A model generated the notes under the pieces. It was given only the letters and a program-made list of their open reading frames with translations, was not told the origin of the DNA and made no database searches. From NCBI GenBank assembly GCA_011037195.1, contig JAAEAF010000186.1, forward strand, positions 124,001-188,000: a stretch of 64,000 bases of DNA, written 5' to 3'. The DNA is from Triatoma infestans. Lineage: Eukaryota > Arthropoda > Insecta > Hemiptera > Reduviidae. Both the position numbers and the translations under genes were made by a program. Of this stretch, positions 35,120 through 49,800 are shown in pieces (within the stretch, counting starts at the first letter, position 1; each line of letters starts with the position of its first letter).

Positions 35120-36600
35120 AGAGGAAATTTTACGATCGTTTCAAATTTTCGAGCTTTCACCTAGATATATGTATTGAAGTCACCTGACTGAGAAATTTTT
35201 TTTTTACAAAAGTCTCAAAAATCTCAAAAGCGAAAAATCACAATAGTTCAAACTTATTATTCCGTTTAGGTACCAACACAGTATTTGACTCGAAGGTTTC
35301 GGGCAAAATCCATACCGGAAGAGAGACTTTACTGAATGTTCAATTCAGCTTTTCTTCAAAACGGCTTCATTGATTTTCTTTTTGTTTGAGACATATTCCT
35401 CGGAAAATTGATGTTTTGGGGTGTCTGGGGGTATAGTAGTGTCACTTCAGTATACTATATGGTTTTACCAATTGCATAATATTATTACACATTAGAAGCA
35501 CAAGACAAATATAATACTTAACTTTTAATTTTCTTTTTTTATATTTTTAGAATGTAACAAATGTGTATATTTAAAAAAAATGTTTCTCCATATCTTCACG
35601 ACTATTTATATTTAAAAGTTCAATATTATTTTTATTTAATTAATTTTTTTTTTTGTTATTATTATTCTGCATTTTACAATATTATTAACGCATTGTGGTT
35701 CCACATAGTATTGTTTTTTAGATTAAAGTCTTGGTAAAGACAGGAAAATCTGCCGAAACGATAGCACAATTGAATGTTTCTTTCTTGACTGAAATTTCTT
35801 CATAACATTAGAAACATTGTTAGAATTCCAGATTTGAAGTGATTGATCGGAAGTGTGATTTTATAGAATAGGTTTTTAAGAATTTTGGAATTTTCTCGAA
35901 AACGGTTACGAAGATTTTCTTTAAACTTGAAGCTTGCAGCATAGATACAAAGAATTACTTTTAGTTGCAAAAATTGATTTTGGAGGGATATTGGAGGTCT
36001 GTAGTTAGTTTAAATTAAACTTTGCTTAAGCTTTCTCGGTTATAACAAAGAGCGCTTCACCTAAGACAGTTGAAGTATACAAGTAAAATTCCCACCAACA
36101 TTTTTCGGCCCAGACCTACTGAACATTGTAACGTTGCGATTTTAAAGAAAATTTCTTGATTAAATTGTAATAATTAGAGAGAAATTATCGTGTGTGTTTC
36201 ACCAGATTTTTTTTTTTTTTATTTGTTCACGATTTACTCGAAAACATCAACGATTTCCTACATTATCTACGCCCAGAAATGATTATCTCTTTTATTTGAA
36301 ACATTTTCCAGAAGAAATGATTTTTTGAAGGTTCTCGGGGGAATGAATATTAATGTTAACATTGCCCTAAAGTGCCACTTCAGTAAAATATCTGCTTCTA
36401 CCACCCATAAAATAGTATTAGGATACAATGGAATTTGAAGAAAATCGCTTAACCGGAAAAGCAACTATCCAGAATATGTTTTTGAGTTTTTTGAATTTTC
36501 GTGACACTATATATGTAATGGTTTTCTTTAAACTTGGAATGGTAACTTCCCAGACATAAACGTATCAATTTTATTTGCAACATGAAAAATGTGTGACGTT
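35120..36600 (+). repeat. Dispersed repeat family A, two copies or one extended copy
   Basis: The head ACGATCGTTTCAAATTTTCG is at 35131 and ATTCCGTTTAGGTACCAAC at 35261. A first body with TGATGTTTTGGGGTGTCTGG near 35411 follows. A second set of body blocks lies at 36240-36600 (ATTATCTCTTTTATTTGAAA, AAAATCGCTTAACCGGAA). Together with 58130-58920 it defines the family. Confidence 0.6.
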
Positions 36601-37863
36601 AAGATACAAATGTTATTCGGATTTGTTCAATGTTATTGACGCTGTTTTTTGGACTCACTTCTTGGACTCTCTTGTATACCTGCCATGACTAAGTACTTAC
36701 TTGTACCCCCAGCACCTCTATATTTATGTTACGGTAAATGAGTAAAATTCCAGATATGAAGAAAATTTGTCAATATTATGGCTTGTGATTGTATTAACTG
36801 CAGTATGAGTAAATCATGGGACTGCTACCCTCGCATTTATTTACAAAGTGGTTGTTCCAGTGATTCATTAAATTTATTTGCCCTTTTATTCTCTTTGATT
36901 TGTGGATAAAATAAAAAACCTTTTACTAACATTTGCCTGAAAAGGAAATAAATAATGAAAATGAAATGAATAAAGCCGTGGGAAATAAAGAGCCACTTAA
37001 AAAATAAATGACAAAAATACTGAGAATGATAAAAAGAAGTTAAGTTTACATTAATACAAAGTAGAAGCGAATAAAGATGAAAAACACAGTATGCCAACAA
37101 AATTTGTTGTAATACTTAAAAAGCTTATTTGTTTTGTTTTTTGTAACATGGTTCGGATACAAAGCCATATCACAGCAATGGTAACTCGATTTTTTATTCA
37201 TGATTTAAATAATTCTGATTTGCTTGAGGATGCTGATATGCAGTATCTAATTCAAAATTTCGTAAGACACTTTCAAATCTGATTAATTAGAAATATTTAA
37301 CCAATAACTGATGCTGGAATTAATACTCAGATTTTATGTGCCCCACTTTTCGAAGAAAAAAGATATATACAAATTGTGATTTTAAATTGAAATAGTACAA
37401 ATAACCAATTGTTTTCTGTGCGAGATATGCATATTCTTTCTCGCTAATATAACCTAGTAACCTTCTCCTGGTTATATGGTAAGTATGTTGCAAGTTAAAA
37501 ACATAGATTAATTGTAAATTTATATAGAAGAAATAAAACTAGATATAATAATACTTTTCGTTTGAATTTTTTTTCTTAAGTAAAGCATAAGATAGGCGAA
37601 GTCTTATTTATTTTCTTAAAATAGCTGTATGCAAGCTATGCTAAACTGTTAAGCAGCTTTAGATAATACGCTGTAAACTTGTGATAGTATAAATTTAAGG
37701 TAATTGGGTAAAAGTGAAAAATACTTCCATTCCATTGCATTGCTGCTAACGAAATAAGTCTAAATTGACAAGAAATAATAGCATTCTGGATAATATTGAA
37801 TGTATGATCAGAAATTACTTGTGCTGATTTTACTTCCGCATTGTTATTTGTGTGACAGAAATA
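36601..37863. other. Upstream region of SCYL2
   Basis: Mostly AT-rich. 36640-36790 continues family A-like sequence. A short coding-like frame lies at 37150-37282. The base before 37858 ends a possible acceptor (TTATTTGTGTGACAG), so SCYL2 may have an upstream non-coding exon. Confidence 0.45.
37150..37282 (+). other. Orphan coding-like ORF
   Basis: An open frame reads MVRIQSHITAMVTRFFIHDL then NNSDLLEDADMQYLIQNFVR and stops at 37282. Its amino-acid composition looks protein-like rather than AT noise. Inside it are an acceptor-like CACAG before 37178 and a donor-like GTAAGA at 37262, so it could be an internal exon. I recognise no family. Confidence 0.3.
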
Positions 37864-40800
37864 ATGGAAGTCTTGAATAGATTTTGCAATACAGTATCAA
37901 GTACTGTCTCTCAATTACAAGGGGTTCTACCCGGAAATCCCGTAACCAGAGAATATGAAGTTACCAAGCACATTGCAAGTGCTGGACCAGGTATGATGTA
38001 TATACTCACTATTAAGAGAAAGAAATTACTAATAATAGCGTTAAACAAGGCTTGTGTTTGGCACATTAACTATTTCTAGGTTTGTTGTGGAAGATTTATA
38101 GTGGTTACAAAAAGTCAACAAAACAGGCTGCTTCAATATTTGTGTTCGAGAAGAGACAAGTAGTGCCGCAGGATAGAGATATTTTGATCGAAACATTAAA
38201 GAGGGGAATTGCACAACTGACAAAGCTTAGGCATCCACAGATTTTGGTGGTTCAGCATCCATTGGAAGAGTCAAGGTTTATCTTGAAATAGATTATTAAA
38301 AATAAATAATGAATTGTTCTAGGAAATAACCGTTTTCTGAACCAGTTACCATGAAAATTCATTAAAAATGTGTTCGTAACATTAATCTCGATTAAGATAA
38401 ATTCATTCAACAAAATTGTTTGGAACTGAAGTTCTGAAACAAATATAAGCCAATATTGTCTGCAATTCAGTTTCTCAAGTTCTTATAAATAATAAAAAAA
38501 ATACTAATATTTATGTTTATGAATATATGAGAAATAATAGTAATATTTATGAATCCAATACATTTGGAAGATATTGCTTGAAGCAACAAATTGAAGCTGT
38601 CATCTAATTTGTATTTAATATTTCTAACCATAGTTTCTATTTAAACATCTAAACATTTTATCTAAAATTTAAATAACAGATATAAACTTTTAAATTTATA
38701 GGGATTGTTTAGCTTTTGCAACTGAGCCAGTATTTTCCAGCCTTGCAAATATTTTAGGAAAGACTGATAATTTACCCCAAAATAATGATATTTTGAATGG
38801 TTACAAACTTTTTGATGTTGAAATTAAATATGGTCTTATGCAGGTAAGAAGTTTAATGTTGGAATGCTTATACAGCTACAATTATTTCACGATATTTCAT
38901 TATTTGTTTCCATAAAATTCTTTATTTCATCGCATTCATTACATAGATTGGCGAAGGTTTGGCTTTTCTCCATAAAGATGCCAAGATAGTTCACCATAAT
39001 TTATGTCCTTCAAGTATCATTATTAATGAACAAGGCGCTTGGAAAATATTTGGCTTCGACTTTGCCGTACAAAATAGCTCTTCGGATTCCATGGTAATAT
39101 TTTAATTATTTTTTTTTTGTAATTAATGGATTTGAATATCAAAAACAGGACATTTAATTAAGTGTCAAGAAAGCATATATATTAAAGTAGGAAGATTAAT
39201 ATATTAAGGTAGACAAATAATGTAACTGAAGGAATATTCTAGCCTATTTGGGCGTGCCAAGAGGAGGATTGTGGAAGCTCTTATCCTCATGCTCTAGCTC
39301 ACCCTCATCAAGATTATCTTGCTCCTGAGTGTTTCAATAATGATAATAAAACATTAGGACCACCAAGTGACATTTATTCTTTAGGTGCTTTGATTTATGC
39401 TTTGTATAATGAAGGCAGATCACCATTTAATGGGGACCGAAGATTAGCAAGGGTAAGTAAATTTTATTCATTTTTATTTTTCATCTCTTCATAAAATAAT
39501 ATTATAATCCTACTTATACGCTTTAGCTAAAGAACTCTGAACTGAATCTCTCAAAAGTTGCTGATGGACTACGGCAGTTGGTGAAGATGATGCTTCATCC
39601 TTCACCTGAATTAAGGCCAGATGAACATGAATTTTTAAAGGTCAGTTTTTATTTATTCCTTTTACTAAGAAACATTTCATAAAAAATCTTGAATCGAAAT
39701 ATGGATAAATACGGTTCTTTATAAATTTCATTTAAATGACATTTTCAGGCCAGTTTTTTTGAAGATGTTGGTGTAAAAGCTCTTAATTATTTAGACTCCC
39801 TTTTTCAATGGGATAACAAGCAAAAATCTCACTTTTATAAAGGACTGCCTCAAATATTAGGACAACTTCCTCAAAGAGTTTGTCTTTATAGGTAATTGTT
39901 CTAATTAACAAATATAGCTACATAATATAAAGAATTTGAATGTATTACATGTTTATTGATTTTGTTTCAAACATGATCTTGTAGATAATGTTTGCTTGTG
40001 AAAATAGAAAGAAAAAAAATCTAAATCATACGTCGAAATATTTTTTTCTTTCTTTATTTTTAGAGTAGTTCCCTGCCTCTCTAGAGAATTTGTCAATCCC
40101 ATGATGGTGCCTTTTGTATTGCCATCAATGTTTGTGATTGCAGAAAACTGTAATAAACAGGAATTCATCTCTCACATCCTTCCGCATCTCAAGGCAGTTA
40201 TTACCATACAAGAGCCTATTCAAGTAAGGGTTGTATGTAGATATGATATATAAGAAATACATATACTTATCTATATATATTTATATATACATAACATATA
40301 TATATGTACATATATTTCATTCAAGTAAAAATGATTTCCTGATGATTTTAGCTTTTTGTCTGGTATAATATGATTAAGGAGTTACCAACTATGAATTTGT
40401 TCTTTTTCGTTTAAGGTTATCTATATACATTTATATATACATAACATATATATATGTACATATATTTCATTCAAGTTAAAAAATGATTTCCTGATGATTT
40501 TAGCTTTTTGTCTGGTATAATATGATTAAGGAGTTACCAACTATGAATTTGTTCTTTTTCGTTTAAGGTTTTGCTAATTTTTATGCAACGTATGGAACTT
40601 ATGCTAAAGATGACACCATGTGAAGATGTAAAAAGCGATGTTCTGCCGTTACTGTACAGAGCACTAGAGTCTGATTCGCAAGACATTCAAGAACTATGCC
40701 TTTCTGTTTTGCCAACATTTGCTGAACTAATAGAATATCCGGCTATGAAGAATGCACTGCTTCCTAGGATAAAAAGATTGTGTATATCAACATCTTTTGT

Positions 40801-43800
40801 CTCGGTAAGTTTATTCTGTAAGGTGTTTATTAGAAATTGTGTGTTTTAGTTGGAAACTTTACCTACAGAGGACGGCTACTGAAGTAAATAAATCGCATCG
40901 ACAGTCAAATCAAGAACGCTCCTTGCTGAATTTCTATGAAGACAAAGAAGAAAGATCAGAAAATATCTGGCGAATGAGTGTGTTGTGGGAAGGTAGAGAT
41001 TGATTTAACAAACGTAAAAGATCAGTCTTCATGTTGAAGAATAGAGTTAATCACCCAAAGGCAGATTGAGTTTATAATAAAAGAGTACGGGTTATGTTTC
41101 TTAATTTTTACATTTCTATTTGCATAAGGCATTCTTCGTATTTTCAAAAATTTTGGAATGATAGTTATCTGAGTAAGCTAATTTAGCTAACTAGGATAAG
41201 CAACAATATTTCAAACTAGCTATCAGTCCTGATCGCGTCTGATGAACTAACGAGTTACCAAAGACAACTTTAGAAGGCAAAATAGAGTACCTGATTAGAG
41301 AGAATAATAGCCTAATGGAGGAAGTGAAGAATTTGAAGGGAAAAAAGTAGAATTTATGTTCGACTACTGAATGGCTATAAAGTAAATCAAAATACACATG
41401 ATTACAATATATACACAGGATTGTGTATACAAATACAATATACACAGGATTGTGTGCGATAACAAGATGAATGAGAAAGAATTAGTTAAAGAATTGTGTG
41501 AGAAAATACTCGAGCAGCTCTCAATGTTAGCTAATACGAAAGTTATGAAAGGACCTAATATTGTTGAACTCATGGCAGTCTCAATTTTATGAAATAGTAG
41601 AAATTAAAAGGCTCATGTCTAATTAGCGCTATCCGCTTCACCACGAGATTAAAAAGAGACAGGAGGAAAATTGTAGCTATGGATAAATTTGGCCGTATTT
41701 ATGATTCTTGGATTGCTGTTTGAAAGCTAATTCTGAAAATGATTAAAGATAATCAATGCTTTTTCTGGATAAAGTATAAAAGAGTTAAATCTTAAATAGT
41801 GAGTATTCCTGAGAATTATTTAGTAAGTGTGAATTCGTGAGACGTTCATCAAGATGGTCAGTAATATTTCTGTTCAGTACTAAAGTAATGAGTTATTATA
41901 TAGTCTGCTTCAATAACAAATTCAAACAGAAAATGTCAGATTATGGCTCTCCCTCCAATTGATTTGGTCGAAGTTGATAATCATACTTTTCTTACAGTGC
42001 TCTATTGTTCTATCTCAACAGAATGAGATAAATTTTGATGAGACTTTGTAATTAATCTTTTGAGCACTGGATAAAAAAGTGGCTCAGACTGGTAAAACTT
42101 AACGGGTTATAAAGTTAATATACATCTTAAAATTAGAAAGAACAGTCAATTCGATCAGAAGTGTTTACGATTCAGAAAGCATTCATTTGTTAAATTCATT
42201 CAGAAAATCCCAGTTTTTTTTTTATAAAAAATTCAGGATTTATACTTCAGTAATTGCTACAAAGAGTTTTTTAAGTATAAAAGATTGGTACCCCAAAAAT
42301 CTAAATCGACAGTCTGAATTATAAAAGACACTTGAGTTTCCGGGTTGAAACCATATTAAGTGGTTTGCTAGAAACCGACGTTTTGCCCATATTGCAATGA
42401 GTCTCTTCAGCACCGTTACATCTTGAAAGCTAATGGAGCAATGAACCTTGGTAGAGAATGGGCATGGCTCCTTCCTCCGCCATCTAGACCGCCATATTCT
42501 TGATCACCATTTTTACTGTTGGTGGTGGGCGGGGCTTAATTTTCTCTTCCTTGTCCACGGTTGATTGGCAGGTGACGAGATCTGAGATCTATTTTAGTCA
42601 CCAAATAGTGTATGATTATTTTAGTTGACTTTGACCTTCTCCCTTTTCTAATTATCTGCAATGGAGAGGATGATTGGCAGGTTTATAAGGGACGAGATTC
42701 TGAGGACGAATCCCCTTAATAGTCGTCAATATGCCTCTCAGGCAGGGAAATCCGTAGACTTGGTGCTGGATGACCAAAACAGGCTACTCCAAAAGTGCTT
42801 GACGACAAGGAAATTGCGATAGCCACCTTTTTGGATATAGAGGGGGCCTTTAATAAATGTGTCCTCAGAGTCACTAGTGGGTGCACTGATGAGAAGGGGT
42901 ACACATCAACGATTTGTCAGTGGATAAGGAATAGTCTATTAGGAAGGACTAATATAGCCACCATGATAATTCATTACTTGAGTCCAGGGTGAGTAGAGGC
43001 TGTCCGCAGGGAGGCGTTTTGTCGCCATTGTTGTGGACGTGATTAGCCGACGACATCTTGGCCAAAGTAACTGCGGAAAGCTTCCATTGCCTAGGATTTG
43101 CGCATGCTTGGCAATCGTGGTGAGGGGGCGATTTGCGGTAACCGTTTCGGAGCGCACGAGAGGGCGCTCAATATTGTAAATCAATGATGTAGGGTGGAAG
43201 GTCTCTCCATTAATCCCCACAAAACTAAAGTGGTTCCCTTTACAAGGAAGAGAAATCTACAAGGCTTAAAACAGCCGATACTCGGAGGGGTTACGATCCC
43301 CTTTGCCATGGAAGCCAAATATTTGGCAGTCATGTTTGACCGAAGGCTGACATGGAATTCTCATATTAACATTATCACACATAAAACCAAAATCGCCATG
43401 AGTAGGTGTAGGAGGCTGTGCGGTAAAAGTTGGGGATGAAGCCCGAAGATGACCCAAGGATTTATAGCAGTATGGTGAGACCGATGGTAACCCATGGGGC
43501 GGTGGTGTGGTGGATAAAGACCTTGCATATGGGGGAGGGGGGGTTGCGGCGCTTGGAAGTGTTCAAAGGCTGGCCTGCCTGAGCACGACGGGCGCCTTGG
43601 TCACTACTCCCACTGGTTCTTTTACACCTTCCACCACTCCACATCTATGTCCAAGGCGTTGCTAGGGCAGTCGTGGCTCGAAGCTCCCATTTATCCCAGG
43701 CATAGTGGGAAATACCAGGAACTATGCGAGGAGTTGGAGGCAGACAAGATTTTAGGTCTGCCTTCGGATATAAAAGTAATGCCTATTTTTTCATGCGGGC

Positions 43801-46800
43801 TTAACGTCCAACTACCAAATTAGGTGTCGCGGACGGGGGCGGAAGCACCTACTTTACTATTAACATTTTTTAAACAAATATAAAATTTAGCAGTTATACG
43901 CTGGACTCGTACTGGGGTCGTCCCACTTACAAGTCCGTGCTCATAACCACTACACCAACACCCGCCCCTCCTTCGGATATAATGACTCCTAGATAGGACT
44001 TCAAAGTCTTGATATTAGACAGAGTGGAATGGAAGGACGGGCCGCCAATTTCAGGCGAATGTATGTGGTACACGGACGGATATAAGATGAAGGAAGGAGT
44101 GGGACCCGGCGTGTACCGGGTAGACTAGCCACGGTCTTTCAGGCGGAGCTAGTCGCAATTATTACCTGCGCCGCCGAAATAAGTAGACGGAGAGTGCATA
44201 ACTCCAGAATCGTCATTTATTCGGATAGCCAGGCTGCTCTGCGGACAATTCACTCGTGGGAGATCAGTTCAAGGCTGGTGTGGGATTGCCTTGGTGCACT
44301 TAAGGAAATTAGTAGCCATAATAAGGTCTTCCTGGTTTGGGTACCTGGGCATTCGGGTCATAGAGGCAATGAGGCGGCAGATCGTTTGGCCCGGGAGGAT
44401 TCCATTAGAACACTTATCGGGCCGGAACCGTTCTGTGGTATCTCAAGATGCTTTAGGAGTGTATCCATGTATCCATGGATGCACGACCGATCAAGGAAAT
44501 GGTGGGTCAAAACCCCAGGCCAAAGGCAGGCAAAATGTATGGCTGAGGTTTCGTTTCTTTGGAGAGGAGAAGCTGACGTCTGCAAGCCTGAGCCAGGGCC
44601 CCCTCTCGGGTCTATTAAGGCAGATAGGGCTCGAGAGGGTGCTCTGATGACAGGTGCTCTAAATTGAGCACCTGGGAGCAGCGCCCGCTCTAGCGGTTAC
44701 GTCGCCCCGGACAAAAAGACAAATTGCCGCCCCTTAAGAATATATATATATTTTTTTAAGCAAGTCTATGCACGTTCAAACACAAGTTGAAGCAGCGCTC
44801 TGTTCGCGTGCTAATGCTATTCTTTTCCGAGAAATGTATGCATGTTCAAACAAGTTCAAGCATGGACCTTTACAAATTCTGCATTAATTTTTCAATAGTA
44901 CCGTACATATTTTTAGTTTTTAGACATAAACAATATATAATTATGCTAAGCATGTAAATTTTTAGCGAACGAAAAAATCGATATGTGAAATTTTCTATTA
45001 ATTGAGTATTTACATCAATATTTTTCTCACACTTACATCCAAAATTGTGCCCCTAAATTTTGGCACCCTGGACAAAAGTCCGGGTGCCCGCCCCTAGAGC
45101 GGGCGCTGCTGGGAGCCTCCCCAGACTCCACAGTTCGACTAAGGACAGGGCTGGACAGGGGTCTCCAACTTAGAGGGTGCCACAATAGGGGGTCGCGGTG
45201 GGCGCAGGCTGAAGAGCCAATCCCCCCATAGAATCTAATCTAATTTAAACTAATTATCTGTAGGGATACTCAATCTTAATCGGGACCTATCTCTCCCAAG
45301 TTATTGGCAGGTATGATTGGGATAATTTTAAAAATGGGACTAGATAAATGACCCTCATCTGAAACAGAACAATTTGATTTAGCCATCGAACCATTTACAC
45401 AAACATTCCCAGCGAATACGCTACAATATCGCTACTTACCAAACGTACCGATCCAAGACTATAATCACTTGGCTACTTCCCAGAAAAATACTACAGCTAA
45501 TATCTAGAGCAAAACCAACACGTACTAGGCAAGACCTAGAAATCCAGAGCACAAACTTTATTAGATCGATAACCGACTAACGAGGTAAAAAAAATAGTGC
45601 ATTAGCTTAGCTAACAATTAATAAGTTCAAAGAAACCTACAACACGCCAAATAGTACATTTGGAAAGCAACCAAACGATTACAAAGCAAACTTAGGGGCT
45701 GACAATTGGGAAAAAAATATCATAATGAGATGTTTATAGATTATTATAATTTTTTTTCTACAATTTTAGTCATATTCTAAGTACAATTATAGTTGGTAGG
45801 AGTCAAAGAAAAAAAAAATTGTTTAACTTGCAGGTAGCGTATTAGTCGAGGTTTCCAATATGTTGGTCCTTTTAGCCACTTTTTTCCGACGAAATTACGA
45901 GTGTATTTCGTAATACAAGTACTAACGGTCCCACACTACCAATTATTTATTTACATTTTAGTACAAGGTTAATCATATATAAACTAAATCTATTCTACTT
46001 CTATATATAGTATGGAACATTATTAACATTATCTCTTCATTGTCTCTTTATATATATTTTTTATTCTTTTATATATATATATATATATTTACTCTCTTTC
46101 TCACACACACATACAGATATATATATATATATTTCTCAGTATCTAATTTTATTTTTATAGTCTCTTCTTCAATCATTTTATAGGTGCGAGTGAATTGTCT
46201 GGTTTGTATTGGCAAGTTGTTGGATTATTTAGACAAGTGGTTGGTAATGGATGAGGTGTTGCCATTTCTTCCTCAAATACCATCTAAGGAACCAGCAGTT
46301 TTAATGGGAATTTTAGGTATAATAGTATTTTTTTCATTATTTTATTTTAATAAGGCTTATTGAATAATGATACGTATCAAAAATCAAATTTTATGGGTGC
46401 AACAAAAAAGTGTTTTCCCAGACTCTATACTGATTACAATTTTTGAAAAATTTCATGACATTACCTCAGGGGAAAATGCAAATTACCATATGGGTTTCTG
46501 AATATAATATTCAGAAGTTTTCTGGGAAAGTTGTTTGTCACTCCCGTAAAATACGATATTTTTTCAAAGACAAGTTCACTTAGATTTTATTCCTATATTT
46601 ATTGTTCAAGTTTCAGTTTCATTGCAACAATATGTTCTTGTAAAAATAGGTGGTTAGATGGAGGCAAAGCTGGATAGCATCTGGGATTTTATCTGTCATA
46701 ACATGCTTATTTTCTTGTTCCTCACCTAGTTTCAGATTTTCGTCCATCATCACAGTAATATTATAAAGTTGTCTAGAGAGTTGACTTTAACTTTATGCTT

Positions 46801-49800
46801 CTACTTGTTGATTGTATGAACTTATTGATAGTCTTACTCTGACGCTGCATGAGAATCCTAAACCGGTCAGAAACAATAAAAATAAGCATGCTACGAAATA
46901 AACTCTTACATTAAAATTTTGTATTAGCCCGACGGGCCATATATTACATTCCCATATTGGGAGCTTATAATGAAAATTCATTAATATTATTACTCTATTT
47001 GCCATTGTAGGAATTTATAAATTAGTTTTAAATCATAAGAAGATGAGCATGTCAAAGGAAATAATGGCTCAGAAGGTGATTCCATTTTTGATGCCACTCT
47101 GTGTAGAAAATTTTCTCACACTTAATCAGTTTAATGCTTTAATCTCAGTGGTTAAAGAGATGGTCAGCAAAGTAGAACAGGAACACAGAGTGAAATTAGA
47201 ACAGCTTCATGATCAGCAACAGTAAGTATTTTGAAAGTAATAGAAAAATGATGTAATTGTAAACATTTCCTCATCATAGCGTAAATGCTTTCCACTTGTC
47301 TCAGTCTACTTTTAGACACAATTATTATTATTAACGGCTAAGAGGGTTGATGAAAGATGCTGAATTGATGAACACATGAACTGGCACTAAACTCACAATT
47401 TATATTTTAAGAATTTATTGAGAAAGGGAAAAAGGAGTTTACTCAGTAGAGAGTTTAGAGAGTGAATGATTGTCGGTAGGTGATATGAAGAGTGGTCTAG
47501 CAGGCTGTGTGAGTCGCTTAGCGTGACGTGACTAGTTAGATTTCTTGCTTGTTGTAACGGAGATTCTAACGAGTTGTCAAGCTTGGTGTACCGTTCAAGA
47601 TTGAAGTTGATATAGCGATTGATATTTACTCATTCTCTTCTGCACTCTTCAGAGTTGATTTGGTGACTGATAGTTAAGCCTCTCAGATGAGCACTTTTAT
47701 TAAATTTCTCTTGCCGCTAGAGACAGCTTTTAGATGTGAGATTGGCTGACGAGATTAAAGTCCATTCCCAAGTGGGCGTGACAGAGAATAAGTAATTGAC
47801 CTGTGCTTGGAAGCTCAGTGGTGGCGCTGTGAAGGGCTGCTAATAAAAATATTGAGTTCAGCTTTTTGTGGCTAATTTTCTGGCGATATTCATTATAGTA
47901 TTTTCTAATACATATTTGAAAATTAAAATATTTTGTTTATTGAAAGTTCATTACAAGTAGAAACCCAGTCTTTCATAACATGGATAATTGATTCCCATAT
48001 AATTTTTGTAGACGACTAATTTACCCAATATGTATTTTATTTTAAGGACTTTGGACACTAGTCTTCCAGCAGCTAAAATAATCGCTCCTCCGATTCAGCC
48101 ATCAGTAAATTCTTTGAATGACCTATTAACGCTTGAGAAGGCAAATACGATACCTGCAACTTCTCCTTCGCTTCAGGTCAAACAACTTACATTTGAAGAT
48201 AAACAAAGGTTGCCATTAATACTCTTTTAATGACAGTATTTATTTATCCCTTATACATTTTATTTATTTATTAATACACCTGTTATGCCAGAACGCTTAA
48301 AGAAGTAATTGACGTTATATAATAGGGAACCAATAAATTCAAAATAAGTAAATACTTAGAAAAAAGATAAAGTTCTAAAAAAATTAATAAAATTTAAGAA
48401 ATTAAAATAACAGTAGTAATAATATAATAATAATAAGATCTAAAGCATTTCTAGACAGAATAACAGACTAAACGTGAACTTTAAAACAGAAGAGCTAAGA
48501 TTCCACAGGCTAAGTTATTGAAATTATGTTATAAAAATGTATAATCTTGAAATCTAAAAAGAATAGAGTTTTATGAACCTTGCACAGTGGCAATACCCAT
48601 ATCATTTCATTAATATTAGCAAATCCCTATTAGTAATTTTATTAAGCTATGAAAGAATTTTTCAAATAAAAATGCTTAATTTATATTTACTAAGTTTCTT
48701 TTACAGGTTAATAAGAGAGGAAGATGCTACGAAACAAATGAAGTCTGGCCCTCAAACTCTTACTCCTTCTCCTGTACCAACGGCGATTCAAAAAACTACA
48801 ATAAAAGATTTAACAGGTATTAAACATGCAAAAAATGCCGAAAGTTTTAACAAAAGTACTTCTGCTATCCTAGCCGAGCGATTTACTTTCTCGCTCTTGT
48901 GCGAGAGTAGAATAAAAGTGTATTGAAACCCTCGTGAAAGATAGAAACACGAGATACAAATATTAGGGGCAATTGGTCTTTCCCACTTTGTGTTTTTTTT
49001 AAACAGTTTGTTAAGGTTGATCAAATTCTGGTGCCAGGAGATTTTCAGGTTACGTAATATGGTTCAGTGATTAAATTCGTTATTCACAACAAAACGTATT
49101 ATTCTGCTGGAATAGCCAAAATTAAATTCCCCTAGAACATTGTCTCGGACATTTTTTCCTTGATAGCTTCGTTTCATTATGAGTCATCGACCGTTTCGAA
49201 GTCTCTTGATAAATAGTAATATATATATATATAAGGGGGGAGGGGGAGAATGAGCTCAGATTTTGAGTTGCCCTAGTCAAGATCTCGCACTGTATCTCAG
49301 GACGATCTCTTGAAATCAATTGCACAAAATGAAGCAGATTGTTAGGACAAAAATTTCTAGCGCTGCGGACCCCAATATCCATTAATGAAGTTGTGGCTTC
49401 CTTTATGTATTTTTATCCTGTACCTTATAAGTCTTTATTAGTATAATGATAAGTGATTGTGATAAACTGAATTAGGGGTATAAATGAAGAGTCCCATGGC
49501 AGTGTATATATTATATATCTAAGAGATTTGAGGACGCAGTCTATTTGTTGCAAACACGGTGATTACATCCCGCATTGTCGTCAAGATTTCTGAAGAAGTG
49601 GCTAAACCTTAAGTGGGTTTCAATTCTATTATGGAATTAAAAAACAAAAAATAAATAATTTAATTGTATGAAGTTCCGTTACAGAGAATTATTAAATCAT
49701 TTTTTTTAGTTCTAAGCGTTTGGTCAATTAGTTTTAAGGATAAAACGATATAGGATTTTACCCAACTTTTGTTTGTTGATAATATTGTTATCTCTTAAAA

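Larger units (their letters stand above)
42655..45235 (+). pseudogene. Dead LINE with RT and RNase H remnants
   Basis: Fragments in several frames occur in the right order. MERMIGRFIRDEILRTNPLN and QYASQAGKSVDLVLDD (42661-42775) are RT start motifs. IAIATFLDIEGAFNK (42818) is RT motif A. SINPHKTKVVPFTRK (43208) and LAVMFDRRLTWNSHI (43324) are the RT thumb. YSDSQAALRTIHSWE (44218) and VWVPGHSGHRGNEAADRLAR (44335) are RNase H. The layout and wording match the young copy at 27733-28979, so they are the same or sister families. The YxDD motif is not intact and many frameshifts occur. The 3' end CACAATAGGGGGTCGCGGTG (45180) resembles the other tails. It is interrupted by a SINE (43774-43969) and a TIR element (44678-45109), and lies in the sense direction in SCYL2 intron 9. 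Confidence 0.88.

Noticed and set aside
37852..37863. SCYL2 start at 37852
   Set aside because: The codon is GTG; ATG at 37864 matches the family N-terminus (ME-LN).
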